DNA from: Oceanospirillum linum
Lineage (GTDB): Bacteria; Pseudomonadota; Gammaproteobacteria; Pseudomonadales; Halomonadaceae
Assembly: GCF_001995095.2 (NCBI RefSeq)
Contig: NZ_MTSD02000010.1
Coordinates: 1 to 64,000 of the forward strand
Direction of reading: 5' to 3'
Length of the DNA stretch: 64,000 bases
Part shown: positions 55,020 through 63,650 of the stretch, piece after piece
Layout of the letters: the number at the start of each line of letters is the position of its first letter
Numbering within the stretch: the stretch's first letter is position 1
Notes under the pieces: generated by a model
The model's database searches: none
Told to the model about the DNA's origin: nothing
Seen by the model: the letters and a program-made list of their open reading frames with translations, nothing else
Made by a program: the position numbers and the translations under genes

Positions 55020-55967
55020 ATGGCGTTTAAAAGAAATATGGTTTATCTGAAATTTACGCCATATCGTCGCTCTGGAAAACATTGGTTCTGGAGCTTTAAG
55101 AATATGGCTGTTATGGGGCGATGCGGTATAAGAAAACCTTTCCCAATAGGCTTGTTTCAACCTGTTGCGTATAACGAGGAACTGCTTGCCCGAAGACGCT
55201 CTGTTCAGATTGGGGATACGGTTTATGTTGTGGGGAACAAGGAAAATCGTTTCGCGATAGTTGTAAAAATTGGCGCTTATTCAGCCCTACTTTGGGGTAA
55301 ACAGAGGCGAGGAATGTTCCGAGCTCGCATTGATGACATTTACTTTGTGCACGCTAGTCTGTTCATTGGGAGTGATCGCCATTCAGTAGATGAAAACCTG
55401 CTTAACCTACAACATCAGGAAGAGATAGATTTTATTGAAAAACTGTCATCCATGCGTTTTCTGCGTTGGCAGAGGGATTTGGCGCTGGAGAACAAAGTTG
55501 TTACTTTTTCAGAAGATAACATGTGTTATGTCCATCGAGTGCTATTCAAGGATTTGTTTGACTGGGCAGGTAAATACCGTAAGACAGAAGTGGTGGTTGG
55601 TGTTCGAGACAATCCTACGCTTGACCCTAGCAAGATTGATGACGAGCTGAGAACCTTTTTCCTTTCAATGGCACGTTACAAGCGAAGTTTAGTTAATCCT
55701 GACAGGGAGACAATTATTGAGGCCCTAGTCCACATTAATAAACAATTATGCTGGATCCATCCATTCGCTGATGGAAATGGGAGGGTAATTCGCATCATGT
55801 CGGAGCTTTTTGCACAAGAGATGGGAATGAGCATTGAGTGGAGTTTTGAACGGTCAGAAAAGGGTTTTTCTAAGAAAGATTACCATGCAGCGGTTCGGAA
55901 AGCCGTTTCTGCTTCTGCGGACACGCGCGCTCTTAGGCGCTTGTTATCATGCTTCCTTTCAGATTGA
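55020..55967 (+). CDS. Fic family protein with N-terminal extension
   Basis: About 315 residues. The Fic core (about 140-300) contains FDWAGKYR and the complete active motif HPFADGNGR at 247-255, so AMP-transfer or a related modification is predicted. The first ~120 residues (KHWFWSFKNMAVMGRCGI through IGDTVYVVGNKENRFAIVVKIG) are beta-rich and I do not recognise them. No inhibitory [S/T]xxxE[G/N] helix is evident inside this protein. The ATG at 55020 follows CAGGGA. The region is more A/T-rich than its neighbours, a sign of transfer. A small ORF converges from the right. Confidence 0.85.
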   Translation: MAFKRNMVYLKFTPYRRSGKHWFWSFKNMAVMGRCGIRKPFPIGLFQPVAYNEELLARRRSVQIGDTVYVVGNKENRFAIVVKIGAYSALLWGKQRRGMFRARIDDIYFVHASLFIGSDRHSVDENLLNLQHQEEIDFIEKLSSMRFLRWQRDLALENKVVTFSEDNMCYVHRVLFKDLFDWAGKYRKTEVVVGVRDNPTLDPSKIDDELRTFFLSMARYKRSLVNPDRETIIEALVHINKQLCWIHPFADGNGRVIRIMSELFAQEMGMSIEWSFERSEKGFSKKDYHAAVRKAVSASADTRALRRLLSCFLSD

Positions 55968-55984
55968 TCTCGATTTATCGAGAT
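55967..55984. repeat. Hairpin at the fic/small ORF junction
   Basis: ATCTCGAT-TT-ATCGAGAT is a perfect 8-bp inverted repeat spanning the stop codons of the two convergent genes. It may be a shared 3' structure. Confidence 0.6.
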
Positions 55985-56166
55985 TCCTTCTGAAGTATAC
56001 TCTCTAATACGGAGGCTTCTTGAATATCGAATTTGATATTCTCTGCCCGGAAAGATGAACACATGTTTTTCAGAGCGCGATCATAGGTTTGAGCGCCCAT
56101 TTTTACGGCTATGGTGGCAACGTGATGTGAGGTGACGATTGTTGATCGAACTTTACGCTTTTTCAT
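55975..56166 (-). CDS. Small protein convergent with fic, possible antitoxin
   Basis: 63 residues, basic at the N terminus (MKKRKVRSTIVTSHHVATIAVKM in two blocks) and helical afterwards. AGGA lies 8 bases before the ATG at 56166, supporting translation. Residues 38-43 read SFRAEN, which fits the [S/T]xxxE[G/N] motif of Fic-inhibiting antitoxins. This short motif can occur by chance, and known class I antitoxins are encoded upstream on the same strand, not convergently. I do not otherwise recognise the protein. Confidence 0.45.
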   Translation of the reverse strand: MKKRKVRSTIVTSHHVATIAVKMGAQTYDRALKNMCSSFRAENIKFDIQEASVLESILQKESR

Positions 56167-56315
56167 CTCTGTATTCCTAGTGCTCTGAACATCAGATTGT
56201 AGCTGTTATGTGCCCAAGATTGAACTGTTTGCTCTCAACCATTGCTGATTAGTAGCCTGCAATATTTTTCAGTCCTAAAATACTCCGTTTTGCTTGACTG
56301 TTTTAAGGAAACCCT

Positions 56316-56927
56316 ATGTCTTTAGTCCTTTGGTTATCTCTGCTGTTGATCTGTGTACTGGGTGCGATGTCACCGGGGCCGAGTTTAGCTGTGGTACTGC
56401 GTCAAACCGTCAGTAACGGTCGCGGTCACGGTATTGCAGCGGGTTGTGCCCATGCCTTGGGTGTAGCGGCCTGGGCTGCCGCAACCGTTTGGGGGCTGGG
56501 GATTCTGGTCAACCGTTATGAGACCGTTTATCTGGCGCTGACCTGGGCGGGTGCGGCTTATCTGGTCTGGCTTGGTTTTAATGCCCTGCGCTATGCATCT
56601 ACCCCTGAGTTACAGGCAGAAAACGGCACCCGAGAGACCTATTGGCAGGCGGCACGGTCCGGCCTTTTTATCTCGCTGCTGAACCCGAAACTGGCGGTTT
56701 TCTTCACCGCACTTTTTTCTCAGTTTGTCACCGCTGATCAGGGCTTAGAGGCTCAGCTGATTATGGTACTGACAGCGTCAATCGTAGATGGTCTCTGGTA
56801 CACGCTGGTGGCACTTCTGTTCTCCCAGGCACATCTGCTGGCCTGGTTACGTCGCCATGTGAAGCGTATTGAGCAGATGACGGGTGTCGTGCTGATTGGT
56901 TTGGCGGTTCGGGTGGTGATCCCTTAA
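56316..56927 (+). CDS. LysE/RhtB family amino acid exporter
   Basis: 203 residues with about six membrane helices. The family N terminus LLICVLGAMSPGPSLAVVLRQTVSNGRGHGIAAGCAHALG is clear, as are ARSGLFISLLNPKLAVFFTALFSQF and the final TGVVLIGLAVRV. Members export amino acids or homoserine lactone-like compounds; the substrate is unknown. AAGGA precedes the ATG by 7 bases. The next gene starts one base after its stop, so the two are coupled. Confidence 0.93.
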   Translation: MSLVLWLSLLLICVLGAMSPGPSLAVVLRQTVSNGRGHGIAAGCAHALGVAAWAAATVWGLGILVNRYETVYLALTWAGAAYLVWLGFNALRYASTPELQAENGTRETYWQAARSGLFISLLNPKLAVFFTALFSQFVTADQGLEAQLIMVLTASIVDGLWYTLVALLFSQAHLLAWLRRHVKRIEQMTGVVLIGLAVRVVIP

Positions 56928-57326
56928 ATGTCCGTATCTGATTTTTTCAATGCCTCCGTTGGCCGGTATCCGGCCAATGTTCACAGCGTGTTCCACGCCC
57001 ACGTCTATTTTGATGAGCAGACTCTGGGCTTTGCTACCCGTCTCTGCCATCGGGCCGGTGAGCAGTTTGGTATTCAGGTCGGGCGGGTGCATCAGCAGCG
57101 GGTTGGCCCCCACCCGGCGTGGAGCTGTCAGTTACTCTTTAAAACAACCGATTTTGAGCAGCTGATTCCCTGGTTGGATGCTCAGCGCTGCGAGTCAGCG
57201 GCGTGCGGGCGGACAGGACTGTCCATTTTGGTACATGGCGTTACCGGCGATCACCTGAAAGATCACACCGAGCACGCCTATTGGCTTGGTCAGCCCCTGG
57301 TATTGGATCTGTCGATGTTTCAGTAA
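56928..57326 (+). CDS. DOPA 4,5-dioxygenase-like protein
   Basis: 132 residues. It matches the DOPA 4,5-dioxygenase family: VHSVFHAHVYFDEQT supplies metal histidines, VGPHPAWSCQLLF follows, and HGVTGDHLKDHTEHAYWLG carries the later conserved histidines. Fungal members open the ring of L-DOPA; bacterial roles are largely unassigned. The gene begins directly after the LysE stop (TAAATG), so coexpression with an exporter is expected. It converges with the VOC gene, the stops overlapping by a few bases. Confidence 0.88.
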   Translation: MSVSDFFNASVGRYPANVHSVFHAHVYFDEQTLGFATRLCHRAGEQFGIQVGRVHQQRVGPHPAWSCQLLFKTTDFEQLIPWLDAQRCESAACGRTGLSILVHGVTGDHLKDHTEHAYWLGQPLVLDLSMFQ

Positions 57327-57859
57327 GCTCCGGCGCTGTAAATCAGCTCATAGCTGTGGCTGTAGATCTCCAGAATATTGCCGAACGGATCTTCCATATA
57401 GATCATGCGATAAGGCTTCTCACCAGGGTAGTAGTAGCGCGGCTTTTCCATCCGTTTCTTACCACCGGCGGCCAGAATACGCTCGGCCAGTTCTTCTACA
57501 TTTGGGTCCTGAACGCAAAAGTGGAAGATGCCGGTTTTCCAGTATTCAAAGTTATTCTCAGGGTTTTCCTGGTTATCAAACTGGAATAGCTCAACCCCGA
57601 TACGATCCCCTGTGGACAGGTGTGCAATCTGAAAGCGTTTCCAGCCCTCGCCAAACACTTCAGTACACATCTCGCCGATAGCACTGTCATCTTCTTCGAT
57701 GGTGGTGGGCTGCATAATCAGATACCAACCCAGCACCTCAGTATAGAATTTAACCGCAGCGTCCAGATCCGGTACCGAAATACCGATATGGGAGAAATTA
57801 CGTGGATAGGTTGCGTGCTGTTCTGCCGGATGACGGGGCATCATTTGTTTGGCAATCAT
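57320..57859 (-). CDS. VOC (glyoxalase) family enzyme
   Basis: 179 residues with two beta-alpha-beta-beta-beta units of the vicinal oxygen chelate fold. FSHIGISVPDLDAAVKFYTEVLGWYL contributes the first metal His, FHFCVQDPN the next, and MEDPFGNILEIYSHSYE a metal Glu. It could be a lyase, dioxygenase or isomerase; the substrate is not evident. GAGAGG lies 6 bases before the ATG. A LysR gene diverges 131 bp away and is the likely regulator. Confidence 0.9.
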   Translation of the reverse strand: MIAKQMMPRHPAEQHATYPRNFSHIGISVPDLDAAVKFYTEVLGWYLIMQPTTIEEDDSAIGEMCTEVFGEGWKRFQIAHLSTGDRIGVELFQFDNQENPENNFEYWKTGIFHFCVQDPNVEELAERILAAGGKKRMEKPRYYYPGEKPYRMIYMEDPFGNILEIYSHSYELIYSAGAY

Positions 57860-57990
57860 GACTGACCTCTCAGGTTATCTTGTTCGGGTTGCTGTTTCAG
57901 AGCTTAGCTCTGCTTCGATAACGGGCAGCATACAAAGGGTCTTTGATAATATAAAATTATCAATATTGATTGATTTGAGAATATTTTGTA

Positions 57991-58896
57991 ATGATAGATC
58001 CGCGCCTACTGAAAACCTTCTGCAGCCTGGTGGATATTGGTCACTTTACCCGCACCGCTGAACAGCTGTTTATGACCCAATCCGGGGTCAGTCAGCATAT
58101 TCGGAAGCTGGAAGATCAGCTGCAGACCCGTTTACTGATCCGGGATGCCCGGCAATTCATATTGACGGATGCGGGACAGCGACTTTATCGGCAGGGAAAA
58201 TCATTGCTGGCTGATATGGAACACCTTGCCGCCAGTGTCATCGATGACCCCGAATACCAAGGTGAAGTACGTGTGATGTCACCAGGAAGTGTTGGGCTTA
58301 AACTGTATCCGCAGCTACTGATACAGCAGAGCCAGCACCCCGGCCTGAGTATTGATTATCGCTTTGCCCCCAATCGTGAGATTGAACAGGCTATAGCCCA
58401 GCGACGCATCGACTTGGGATTCACCAGTCAGCCGCCACATCATGAGGACGTTAAAAGCCAGCCGGTTGCAGAGGAGCCTCTGCTGTTGGTGATACCTAAA
58501 CAGGCAGACTATGCTGCAGTTCCCCAGTGGCAGACCTTGTGCGATCTTGGTTTTATCGGGCATCCTGATGCAGAGCATCATGCGGGTTTACTGCTGCAGG
58601 CTAACTACTCATCGTTTGAGCATGTTGAACAGTTTATCCGACGGGGGTTTTCTAACCAGATTAGCTTGATTTTACAGCCGGTGAGTCTTGGCTTAGGGTT
58701 TACGGTACTGCCAAGCTATGCCGTAGAAGCGTTTAGCGAGCAGGATAAAATTGCCACCTTTGCGTTAAATCAGCCTGTGAGTGAGACACTGTATCAGATT
58801 GAGCACCGCCAGAGCCCTCTGCCAAAGCGGGTACAAACCGTCGCGACTGAGATCAGACAGATATTATCAGCGTCTGCCCTTAACGTGCCCCGGTAG
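57991..58896 (+). CDS. LysR-family transcriptional regulator
   Basis: 301 residues. The winged HTH is LKTFCSLVDIGHFTRTAEQLFMTQSGVSQHIRKLEDQLQTRLLIRDARQFILTDAGQRLY (residues 5-65). A periplasmic-binding-protein-like effector domain follows (about 90-290). It diverges from the VOC gene, the usual arrangement for a LysR regulator and its target. The LuxR-type gene follows 27 bp downstream. The ribosome site is weak. Confidence 0.94.
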   Translation: MIDPRLLKTFCSLVDIGHFTRTAEQLFMTQSGVSQHIRKLEDQLQTRLLIRDARQFILTDAGQRLYRQGKSLLADMEHLAASVIDDPEYQGEVRVMSPGSVGLKLYPQLLIQQSQHPGLSIDYRFAPNREIEQAIAQRRIDLGFTSQPPHHEDVKSQPVAEEPLLLVIPKQADYAAVPQWQTLCDLGFIGHPDAEHHAGLLLQANYSSFEHVEQFIRRGFSNQISLILQPVSLGLGFTVLPSYAVEAFSEQDKIATFALNQPVSETLYQIEHRQSPLPKRVQTVATEIRQILSASALNVPR

Positions 58897-58923
58897 CGTG
58901 TAGCCATAAAAGGAGGCCGTACC

Positions 58924-59730
58924 ATGAAAGCTAAACTGGCTGCGATTATTGAAGCCACCGGCACACCGGGGTTCAGCTCTGCACTGGCAGATTATCTGCG
59001 TACGCTACTGCCCTGCAGCCATCTGATTATTCTTGGCTGCCGCCGTAATAAACACCCTATTTATCTCTATGATGCTATTCCTCATAACCGGGAATACCTG
59101 TTTCAGCGCTATCTGACCGATGCTTATCTGAGTGATCCTTTTTATCAGTTTTGCCTGGAGAATCATGGTGACAAAGCGCTGATACTCTCCGGTCTGGTTC
59201 AGGATGCCAGTTCTCAGCAGCGCTATCTGATCAACCGGTATCAACAGCAATTTTGTCCTCAGACCGGTGTTTTTGATGAGCTGTGCCTCTGTACATGGTT
59301 GGATGAAGAGCGCTGGATTTTACTGTTTACCGGACAAACCGATGAAGACCCGACCCGGCATATGCGGCAGTACCATGAACTCAGCGCTGATTCTGCGGTA
59401 CTGCATGCCCTGATCCGTCAGCAGTGGGCGGGGGCTGAGCGCAAACCCGAGACCTCTATGCTGCAATCGTCTGCCATGGCGGATAAGAGTGAGTTCCGGC
59501 TTGCGCTGCAACAGGCGATGCACTCCTTTGGTGAGGGCCTGCCGACCCCGAAAGAGCAGGGGATTACTTTGTTAATCGTGCAGGGGTATGACTCCGCAGA
59601 TATCGCCCAGTTGGAAAGTATCGCCCTGGGCACAGTGAAGAACCACCGCAAGAGCATCTACCGCAAACTGAATGTCAGTTCCCTGAGCGAACTGTATCAG
59701 TTGTTTATGACGCACTTGCTGGTGAGTTAA
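58924..59730 (+). CDS. LuxR-type HTH regulator without receiver domain
   Basis: 268 residues. The C-terminal HTH (about 200-260) reads LPTPKEQGITLLIVQGYDSADIAQLESIALGTVKNHRKSIYRKLNVSSLSELYQLF. The N-terminal ~180 residues contain YLTDAYLSDPFYQFCLENHGDKAL, a pattern I associate with a GAF-like sensor found in solo LuxR proteins of marine proteobacteria. It has no autoinducer-binding WxxxY pattern that I can see. AGGAGG is 8 bases before the ATG. It lies just after the LysR gene and overlaps the end of the next, leftward LysR gene by 4 bases. Confidence 0.88.
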   Translation: MKAKLAAIIEATGTPGFSSALADYLRTLLPCSHLIILGCRRNKHPIYLYDAIPHNREYLFQRYLTDAYLSDPFYQFCLENHGDKALILSGLVQDASSQQRYLINRYQQQFCPQTGVFDELCLCTWLDEERWILLFTGQTDEDPTRHMRQYHELSADSAVLHALIRQQWAGAERKPETSMLQSSAMADKSEFRLALQQAMHSFGEGLPTPKEQGITLLIVQGYDSADIAQLESIALGTVKNHRKSIYRKLNVSSLSELYQLFMTHLLVS

Positions 59731-60653
59731 AGGTGGGTATCTTTTAGTGTGTCCTGACGAAAGACATCGTAGTAGATTTTATCCATACACTGGGCAAAAA
59801 CTTGTATTAAATCGGCATTGTGATTCTGTTCGTTGTGACAAAAATAGTATGAGATCGGAGTTTTGGGCATAAAGGGAATAATGGCCAGTTGCTGGTGTCG
59901 CCAGTGGGCTGATGCGGGGTGAACCAGGCCGACACCAAACCCCGCGGTAACCAGGTTGATCACCATGGATGCGGTGGTACCGTTTATCAGGAAGTTGGGG
60001 CGGCAGTTAAACTGATCAAATAGTTTTGTCTGCAGTGCACTGCAATGATCATCCGGGTTGTAATCAACAAAATCAAAGCCATCTAAGTCTCTGGCGTGCA
60101 GAACCTTCTGACGGGCTAAAGGGTGATCCCTGGGTAGCACCGCCATTAATGAGGAGCTCAGTATAGGTGTAGAGCTGATGGTTGGGTGATCGATCGGCGT
60201 AGCGACAACCCCTATATCCAGCTTGTGGCTGATGAGTAGCTCTTTAATGGCTGGGCTGTTGCTGGTAACCAGGGAGAGCTCAATGCCAGGGTTTTCCTGA
60301 CGAAACAGCCTGCAAACTTCAGCGGAATACTGGCTGGCCAGCGCAGGCAGAAAACCGATCGTCAGGCCTCTTCTTTCTTTGTTCTTCAGCTCACCAATTT
60401 TACGGTTTAATCCTGAAAGCTCTGCAAACAAGTGATCACTTTGCTCAAAAAGCTTTAATGCATCTGACGTCGGTTTAAGTCGACCGGACTGTCGGGTGAA
60501 GAGCTCCAGTCCTGTGGCTTCCTCAAATGATGAGATCAGTTTACTGACCGCTGATTGCGTTAGAAAAAGACTATCAGCGGCCCGTAGTGCGGAGCCATGT
60601 TTGATCACGGCCCGGAACGCTTCCAGTTGCCGGAGATTAAATGTACTGCGCAT
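59727..60653 (-). CDS. LysR-family transcriptional regulator
   Basis: 308 residues. N-terminal HTH: LRQLEAFRAVIKHGSALRAADSLFLTQSAVSKLISSFEEATGLELFTRQSGRLKPT. The effector domain contains GLTIGFLPALASQYSAEVCRLF and VVATPIDHP. GAGGG lies 6 bases before the ATG. It diverges from the Fur-boxed iron ABC operon, about 170 bp between starts, and may regulate it or something unlinked. Confidence 0.93.
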   Translation of the reverse strand: MRSTFNLRQLEAFRAVIKHGSALRAADSLFLTQSAVSKLISSFEEATGLELFTRQSGRLKPTSDALKLFEQSDHLFAELSGLNRKIGELKNKERRGLTIGFLPALASQYSAEVCRLFRQENPGIELSLVTSNSPAIKELLISHKLDIGVVATPIDHPTISSTPILSSSLMAVLPRDHPLARQKVLHARDLDGFDFVDYNPDDHCSALQTKLFDQFNCRPNFLINGTTASMVINLVTAGFGVGLVHPASAHWRHQQLAIIPFMPKTPISYYFCHNEQNHNADLIQVFAQCMDKIYYDVFRQDTLKDTHL

Positions 60654-60735
60654 GATGCCCTCAATTCGATTTAAGGATACCGGTTCGCTCTTCAGCAGGG
60701 TATTCCATTATGTCATACCCCCTTAATATTAATTC

Positions 60736-60756
60736 AATTGATAATTGTTATCAATT
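60736..60756. promoter_or_regulatory. Fur box upstream of the iron ABC operon
   Basis: AATTGATAATTGTTATCAATT is a perfect 10-1-10 palindrome containing TGATAAT-T-GTTATCA, one base off the 7-1-7 Fur consensus in each arm. It is 65 bp upstream of the binding-protein ATG. Fur repression is predicted. Confidence 0.88.
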
Positions 60757-60820
60757 ACAGGCAAAATCCTGCTGCACATGTAATGACGGACCTTTTAACA
60801 TCTGTATCAAGGATTTATCT

Positions 60821-61858
60821 ATGACCTCTTTTTCTACATTGCGATCTGTTGGTCGGGCTACTCTGTTCGCTGGACTTCTTTCTATTCCCACCTGGGTTCA
60901 GGCTGAAAGTACTGCCAAAACGATTCTTCTGGAAAATTGCGGACAACAGCTGGCTTTGAGCGAACCGCCACAGCGTGTTGTGACCGTTGGTCAGGCAACA
61001 ACCGAGATGTTGTATAGCCTTGGGTTGGGGGACAGAGTTGTCGGTACATCTAATTGGTTCACTGATGTTGCCCCTGAGTTTGAAAAGATCGATTCCGGTA
61101 TCGAGCGAATTGCGGAGAACTTTCCGAGCTTTGAAGGCGTGATGGCAAGAAAACCGGATCTGGTGACCGCAGACTTTCTGTTCACAGTTGGCCCAAATGG
61201 GGTTGTGGGCAAACGCGAACAGTTTCATAAGCTAGGTGTTAACACCTATGTGCTGGCCTCTCAGTGCATCGACCAGGATACCAGTAAAGGCATCGATGGG
61301 GTGCGAACGGCGCTCTTCTCTCTGGATAGTCTGTATCGCAGTATCCGTGATATCGCCTCCCTGTTTCGCGTTGAACCTCGTGGAGAGGCATTGATTGAAT
61401 CCATCCGTCAGCGGGAAGCCATGGCTATCGCTAGCGCCGAGCCCTACCGGCAACAGGGGCTTTCCGGTGTCGTTTGGTACTCCAGTGCTGCTTTAGGCGT
61501 TGACCCCTGGGTGGGTGGGAGTAAAGGCGTGCCCGCCTGGATGATGGCCTCTTTGGGGGTTGAAAATGTGATTGATTCCGATGAAGTTTGGCCCATGGTG
61601 GGCTGGGAGTCGATCGCCAAAGCGAATCCGGATTTTATCGTGATTGCTAAGATGGATCGCCGTCGCTTTGAGGCGGATGACTATAAAAAGAAACTGAAGT
61701 TTCTGCGTACCGACCCAGTTACCAGGGAAATGGATGCGGTAAAAAATGATCATATTATCGTTATGGATGCCCATGCCATGGAGGTGACACTGCGATCAGT
61801 CGCAGGGCTAGAGGTGTTAAGCAAAGCCATCGTTGAGCTGAATTCTGCTGAGAGATAA
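60821..61858 (+). CDS. Iron/siderophore ABC transporter substrate-binding protein
   Basis: About 345 residues with a signal peptide (LFAGLLSIPTWVQA/ES). The class III (TroA/BtuF/FepB-like) fold shows ERVVTVG-type LSEPPQRVVTVGQATTEMLYSLGLGDRVVG, then KPDLVTADFLFTVG, GVPAWMMASLGVENVID and ANPDFIVIAKMD. AAGGA before the ATG at 60821 decides the start; the frame open from 60710 would cross the Fur box. It is first of a three-gene operon with a FecCD-type permease and ATPase. The ligand is probably an iron complex, given the Fur box; vitamin B12 is less likely. Confidence 0.92.
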   Translation: MTSFSTLRSVGRATLFAGLLSIPTWVQAESTAKTILLENCGQQLALSEPPQRVVTVGQATTEMLYSLGLGDRVVGTSNWFTDVAPEFEKIDSGIERIAENFPSFEGVMARKPDLVTADFLFTVGPNGVVGKREQFHKLGVNTYVLASQCIDQDTSKGIDGVRTALFSLDSLYRSIRDIASLFRVEPRGEALIESIRQREAMAIASAEPYRQQGLSGVVWYSSAALGVDPWVGGSKGVPAWMMASLGVENVIDSDEVWPMVGWESIAKANPDFIVIAKMDRRRFEADDYKKKLKFLRTDPVTREMDAVKNDHIIVMDAHAMEVTLRSVAGLEVLSKAIVELNSAER

Positions 61859-61861
61859 AAC

Positions 61862-62896
61862 ATGATTCAGCTGCTTTTAAGCCGGGTAAACACCATGTTA
61901 CCCGGCCTCTATCCGGTTATATTTTCGGCGCTGGTGATCCTATTGGCCGCCGTCTCGTTAGCACTGAGTATTGGTGAAAGCCCTATCCCTCTTTCAACAG
62001 TCTACAAGACCCTGGCCAATAAGCTATTGGGTGCGAATTATCTTGTGGATACGATTGATGCCGGGATTTTGTGGGAATACCGCCTGAGTCGGGCCGTTAT
62101 TGCGCTCTGTTGTGGTGCGGCTCTGGCCGTCAGTGGGGTTGTGTTGCAATCACTACTGCGGAATGTGCTGGTGGACCCCTATATTCTTGGAATTTCTGCC
62201 GGTGCATCGGCGGGGGCTGTAGCGGTGGCTATTGTTGGGGTTGGGGCAGGTGCTCTCTCAATGTCAGCGGGAGCTTTTGCAGGGGCTTTACTGGCTTTTG
62301 CTCTGGTTATGTTGCTATCGCGGATGACTGGGCAGGTTATCCTGGCAGGTATTGCTGGGGCCCAGCTTTTTCATGCCCTGTCTGCCCTGATGATTGCGAA
62401 ATCTGCCGATGCGGAGGCCGCCCGGGGGATCATGTTCTGGCTACTGGGCAATCTCAGCGGTGTTCGCTGGGAAAATGCCTGGCTGGCAGCTCCGGCTACT
62501 TTGGTGGGTCTATTGGTGGCCCTTTACTATGCCCGTGCATTGGATGCGTTCACATTTGGTGAGGAGTCTGCTCAATCCCTGGGGATTTCTGTTGTCAGGG
62601 TGCGGCTGATACTCATTTTTGTCACTGCAATGTTGACCGCAGTGATGGTCTCTATGGTGGGCTCTATCGGTTTTGTCGGGCTGGTTATACCCCATGCTGC
62701 CCGTTATTTGGTCGGTATCCGTCACCGCAGACTAATTCCCGCTGCAGCGCTTTTGGGGGCTGTTTTTCTGGTTATTGCTGATCTGATATCCCGAATTGTT
62801 ATCAGTGGGCAAGTGTTGCCTATCGGCGTTGTGACCGCACTTATTGGGGCTCCCGCTTTTGCCCTTATTCTGATTCAAGGAGCAAAAAACCGATGA
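61862..62896 (+). CDS. FecCD-family ABC transporter permease
   Basis: 344 residues with about ten membrane helices. Family marks are WEYRLSRAVIALCCGAALAVSGVVLQSLLRNVLVDPYILGISAGASAGAV and GSIGFVGLVIPHAARYLVGIRHRRLIPAAALLGAVFLVIADLISR with GQVLPIGVVTALIGAPAFALIL. It forms the channel of an iron-complex importer. It starts 3 bases after the binding-protein stop and overlaps the ATPase gene by 4 bases. Confidence 0.95.
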   Translation: MIQLLLSRVNTMLPGLYPVIFSALVILLAAVSLALSIGESPIPLSTVYKTLANKLLGANYLVDTIDAGILWEYRLSRAVIALCCGAALAVSGVVLQSLLRNVLVDPYILGISAGASAGAVAVAIVGVGAGALSMSAGAFAGALLAFALVMLLSRMTGQVILAGIAGAQLFHALSALMIAKSADAEAARGIMFWLLGNLSGVRWENAWLAAPATLVGLLVALYYARALDAFTFGEESAQSLGISVVRVRLILIFVTAMLTAVMVSMVGSIGFVGLVIPHAARYLVGIRHRRLIPAAALLGAVFLVIADLISRIVISGQVLPIGVVTALIGAPAFALILIQGAKNR

Positions 62897-63645
62897 TTTC
62901 TATCCGTGATCTCCGTTTTACACTACGGGGGAAAACGCTGATTCACCCACTTTCTTTTAGTGTGCGTCAAGGGGAGGTATTGGGACTGATCGGGCCAAAC
63001 GGTTCTGGAAAGTCGACACTGCTGAGATTGATGGCTGGCATTGCGACACCAGATCAGGGTGAGGTGTTGCTGGCTGGTGAGCCTGTTAAGGCTATGTCCC
63101 GAGAGGCGGTTGCACGTCAGATCGCCTTTGTAGCCCAGCAAGTTGACACTCACGACAGAATTTACGTTAGGGATGCGGTGGAGCTTGGGCGGACGCCCTG
63201 GTTATCGATGAGTAACCCCTGGACGGATAAGGATGACCGTATTGTGGAGCAGGCGATGCAGCAATTGAATATTGAGCATCTTTCGGATCGGACTTGGCAA
63301 ACGCTGTCCGGGGGGGAGCGTCAGCGTGTCCATATCGCACGGGTGTTGGCCCAGCAACCCCAGATACTGATTCTGGATGAGCCCACCAATCATCTGGATA
63401 TTCAGAGCCAACTTGCCATCCTGCAGTTGATAACGAATCTGAATACAACCGTTATTGTGGCCCTGCATGATTTGAATCAGGCGGCTCAGTGTGATCGTTT
63501 ACTGATGATGCAGTCCGGCAGATTGGTGGATATTGGGGCACCGGAACATGTTCTGAGTCCGGAAAATATTCGTACGGTGTTCGGGGTTAACATGTATCGA
63601 ATTGATGATGCAGCCCTGCCTCGGCCCGTTCTACATTTCTTTTGA
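62893..63645 (+). CDS. Iron complex ABC transporter ATPase (FecE-like)
   Basis: 250 residues. Walker A GPNGSGKST, signature LSGGERQRVHIARVL, Walker B ILILDEPTNHLD and the switch His in VIVALHDLNQA are all present. The start ATG overlaps the permease stop (ATGA), showing translational coupling. It energises the importer. It is the last clear member of the Fur-controlled operon; the EamA gene that follows starts within 20 bp and may be cotranscribed. Confidence 0.96.
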   Translation: MISIRDLRFTLRGKTLIHPLSFSVRQGEVLGLIGPNGSGKSTLLRLMAGIATPDQGEVLLAGEPVKAMSREAVARQIAFVAQQVDTHDRIYVRDAVELGRTPWLSMSNPWTDKDDRIVEQAMQQLNIEHLSDRTWQTLSGGERQRVHIARVLAQQPQILILDEPTNHLDIQSQLAILQLITNLNTTVIVALHDLNQAAQCDRLLMMQSGRLVDIGAPEHVLSPENIRTVFGVNMYRIDDAALPRPVLHFF

Positions 63646-63650
63646 GCACG

